From JAKFEE01 sp036675815 (GTDB lineage Bacteria; Pseudomonadota; Alphaproteobacteria; Rhodospirillales; Magnetospirillaceae): a stretch of 64,000 nucleotides of DNA. The position numbers and the translations under genes were made by a program. This document shows positions 62,886 through 64,000 of this stretch, piece after piece. The notes below the pieces were generated by a model. That model had not been told where the DNA came from. It saw only the letters and a list, made by a program, of their open reading frames with translations, and did no database searches. Every line of letters begins with the position of its first letter. Within the stretch, counting starts at the first letter, position 1. Location: positions 1 to 64,000 of the forward strand of contig JAKFEE010000058.1 of assembly GCA_036675815.1 (NCBI GenBank). Reading direction: 5' to 3'.

Positions 62886-64000
62886 GCGTCCTCCGCCAGC
62901 CGAATGCCGCTGAACTGCCAACGCTGCGCCGGATAGAAGAAATTGCGGTAGGTGGGACGAATGTGGTCGGCGGCGGTGGCGCAGGAACCACCCCGCAACA
63001 CGAACTGATTGCACATGAACTTGCCGTTGTACTCGCCAATGGCGCCGGCAGGCGGGCGGTAGCCGGGATAAGCCAGATAGGCGCTGGCCGTCCATTCCCA
63101 GGCGTCGCCGTACATCTGGCTCAGCCCGGTCGTCGGCGCCGCCAGCGGGCGATACACCCCGGCGTCGGCGAAGTTGCCCTGGCATGCCACGGTGCGCGCC
63201 GCCACCTCCCATTCCGCCTCCAGCGGCAGGCGCCTCCCCGCCCAGCGCGCGAAGGCGTCGGCTTCGTAGTAGCCGACATGGCACACCGGGGCCTGCCGAT
63301 CGAGCGGCAGCATGCCGGCCAGGGTCATCTGCCACCATTCGCCCTGGCGGCGGCGCCAATACAGGGGCGCCTCCCAGCCCTGGGCCTCAACCGCCGCCCA
63401 ACCATCCGCCAGCCATAGTCGCGGCTCGCGATAGCCGCCGTCGACGATGAATGCCAGGAACTCGCCGCAGGTGATCAGCCGCGAGGCCAAGCGAAACGGC
63501 TCGATGTGCACCAGATGCGCCGGCCCCTCGTTGTCATAGGCGAAGCCACCGCCGTCGTAACCGATGCGGCGAAGCCCCCCGTCGAAGCCGTACCACCCCA
63601 AATCGCACGGCGCCACGATGGGAGGCGCCTCGACCAGGGGGAATGCCGCCGGCGCCAAGGGGTTCTGGGCAAAGGCGTGCAGGATGTCGGTCAGGATCAG
63701 TTCCTGGTGCTGTTGCTCGTGGTGCAGCCCAAGCTCGATCAACGGCGCGACGGTCTGCCATGTGGCTTCATCGGCCTCCGCCACCAGCACGGCCAGATGC
63801 TCGTCGACATACCGGCGGTACCCGTGGATTTCGGCCAGGCTCGGGCGTGTCAGCATCCCCCGGCGCGGGCGCGGATGCCGCGGGCCCGCCGCCTCGTAGT
63901 AGGAGTTGAACAGGTAGCCGAAATCCTGGTGGAACACGCGATAGCCGCCCCGATGGGGCGCGAGGATGAACGCCTCGTAGAACCATGTCGTATGCGCCAG
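62882..64000 (-). CDS. egtB: Hercynine oxygenase EgtB (5' end outside window)
   Basis: The 373 codons here run open to the window edge. Residues near the edge, HTTWFYEAFILAPH, belong to the DinB-like N-terminal domain. The iron-binding His cluster is in LGLHHEQQHQELILTDILHAF. The C-terminal formylglycine-enzyme-like domain has RRLPLEAEWEVAAR, MYGDAWEWTASAYLAYPGYRPPAGAIGEYNGKFMCNQFVLRGGSCATAADHIRPTYRNFFYPAQRWQFSGIRLA. EgtB joins hercynine to a thiol donor (gamma-glutamylcysteine or cysteine) using O2 and Fe(II). The N-terminus and promoter lie beyond base 64000. A GTG at 63937 is internal, not the start. Confidence 0.95.
   Translation of the reverse strand: MAHTTWFYEAFILAPHRGGYRVFHQDFGYLFNSYYEAAGPRHPRPRRGMLTRPSLAEIHGYRRYVDEHLAVLVAEADEATWQTVAPLIELGLHHEQQHQELILTDILHAFAQNPLAPAAFPLVEAPPIVAPCDLGWYGFDGGLRRIGYDGGGFAYDNEGPAHLVHIEPFRLASRLITCGEFLAFIVDGGYREPRLWLADGWAAVEAQGWEAPLYWRRRQGEWWQMTLAGMLPLDRQAPVCHVGYYEADAFARWAGRRLPLEAEWEVAARTVACQGNFADAGVYRPLAAPTTGLSQMYGDAWEWTASAYLAYPGYRPPAGAIGEYNGKFMCNQFVLRGGSCATAADHIRPTYRNFFYPAQRWQFSGIRLAEDA

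Overview
The window is about 64 kb of GC-rich DNA (roughly two thirds G+C by eye) with densely packed, mostly unidirectional small operons. Gene content points to an alphaproteobacterium, most likely in or near the Rhodospirillales: hrcA-grpE and CIRCE-controlled groESL, a CarD-type regulator, FdxA-type 7Fe ferredoxin, a DUF1674/SDHAF4 assembly factor, CtaA, TldD, ergothioneine genes and a SUV3-like helicase. The taxonomic call is inference from families, not from a marker gene alignment.

1-5,400: an RTX-type beta-helix exoprotein (truncated by the window edge), a GT4 glycosyltransferase, an alpha/beta hydrolase, and a tandem pair of 47-residue secreted peptides. 5,400-14,250: grpE, hrcA, a double-UspA protein, rlmJ, a GST, rmuC, a PEP-CTERM surface protein behind a very good sigma-54 promoter, and two divergent CelD/BioF2-like acyltransferases. 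14,350-20,100: a type I secretion ABC/HlyD pair (a plausible exporter for the RTX protein), thrS and infC (ATA start). 20,200-27,000: a phosphatase, a beta-propeller protein, a third member of the tiny-peptide family, a quinone reductase, two RNA-modification enzymes (SpoU type and RlmN), an asparaginase and an unrecognised conserved-looking protein.

27,000-31,000 is the most accessory part: an AraC regulator and a YadA-like trimeric autotransporter sit among four copies of a nested inverted-repeat element. 31,000-38,990: htpX, rsmB, three glycosyltransferases probably for LPS core or a related glycan, purH, an SNase-like protein and a metallophosphatase-fold protein that has lost its metal ligands. 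38,990-49,600: carD, fdxA, TerB/TerC-like genes, an S4 protein, a helicase, a toxin-antitoxin relic, a TetR/MFS pair with a 28-bp operator, prfC and a LuxR-type response regulator. 49,600-64,000: a PRC-barrel protein, tldD, a histidine kinase, ctaA, a 1159-residue multidomain flavoprotein with an orphan substrate-binding protein, groESL with a perfect CIRCE, a Pmp3-like peptide, a receiver-only regulator and egtD-egtB (egtB runs off the window).

The least familiar signal is the family of three minute secreted peptides (4524-4667, 4712-4855, 21977-22117). They share a C-terminal motif, and two of the three share a gap-free 60-nt promoter/5' leader block, so they look like a coordinately expressed extracytoplasmic peptide system. 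Two dispersed repeat families, a sigma-54/PEP-CTERM pairing, a pseudo-phosphatase and a start-stop leader are the other points worth checking. No rRNA, tRNA, CRISPR array, insertion sequence or prophage was seen.
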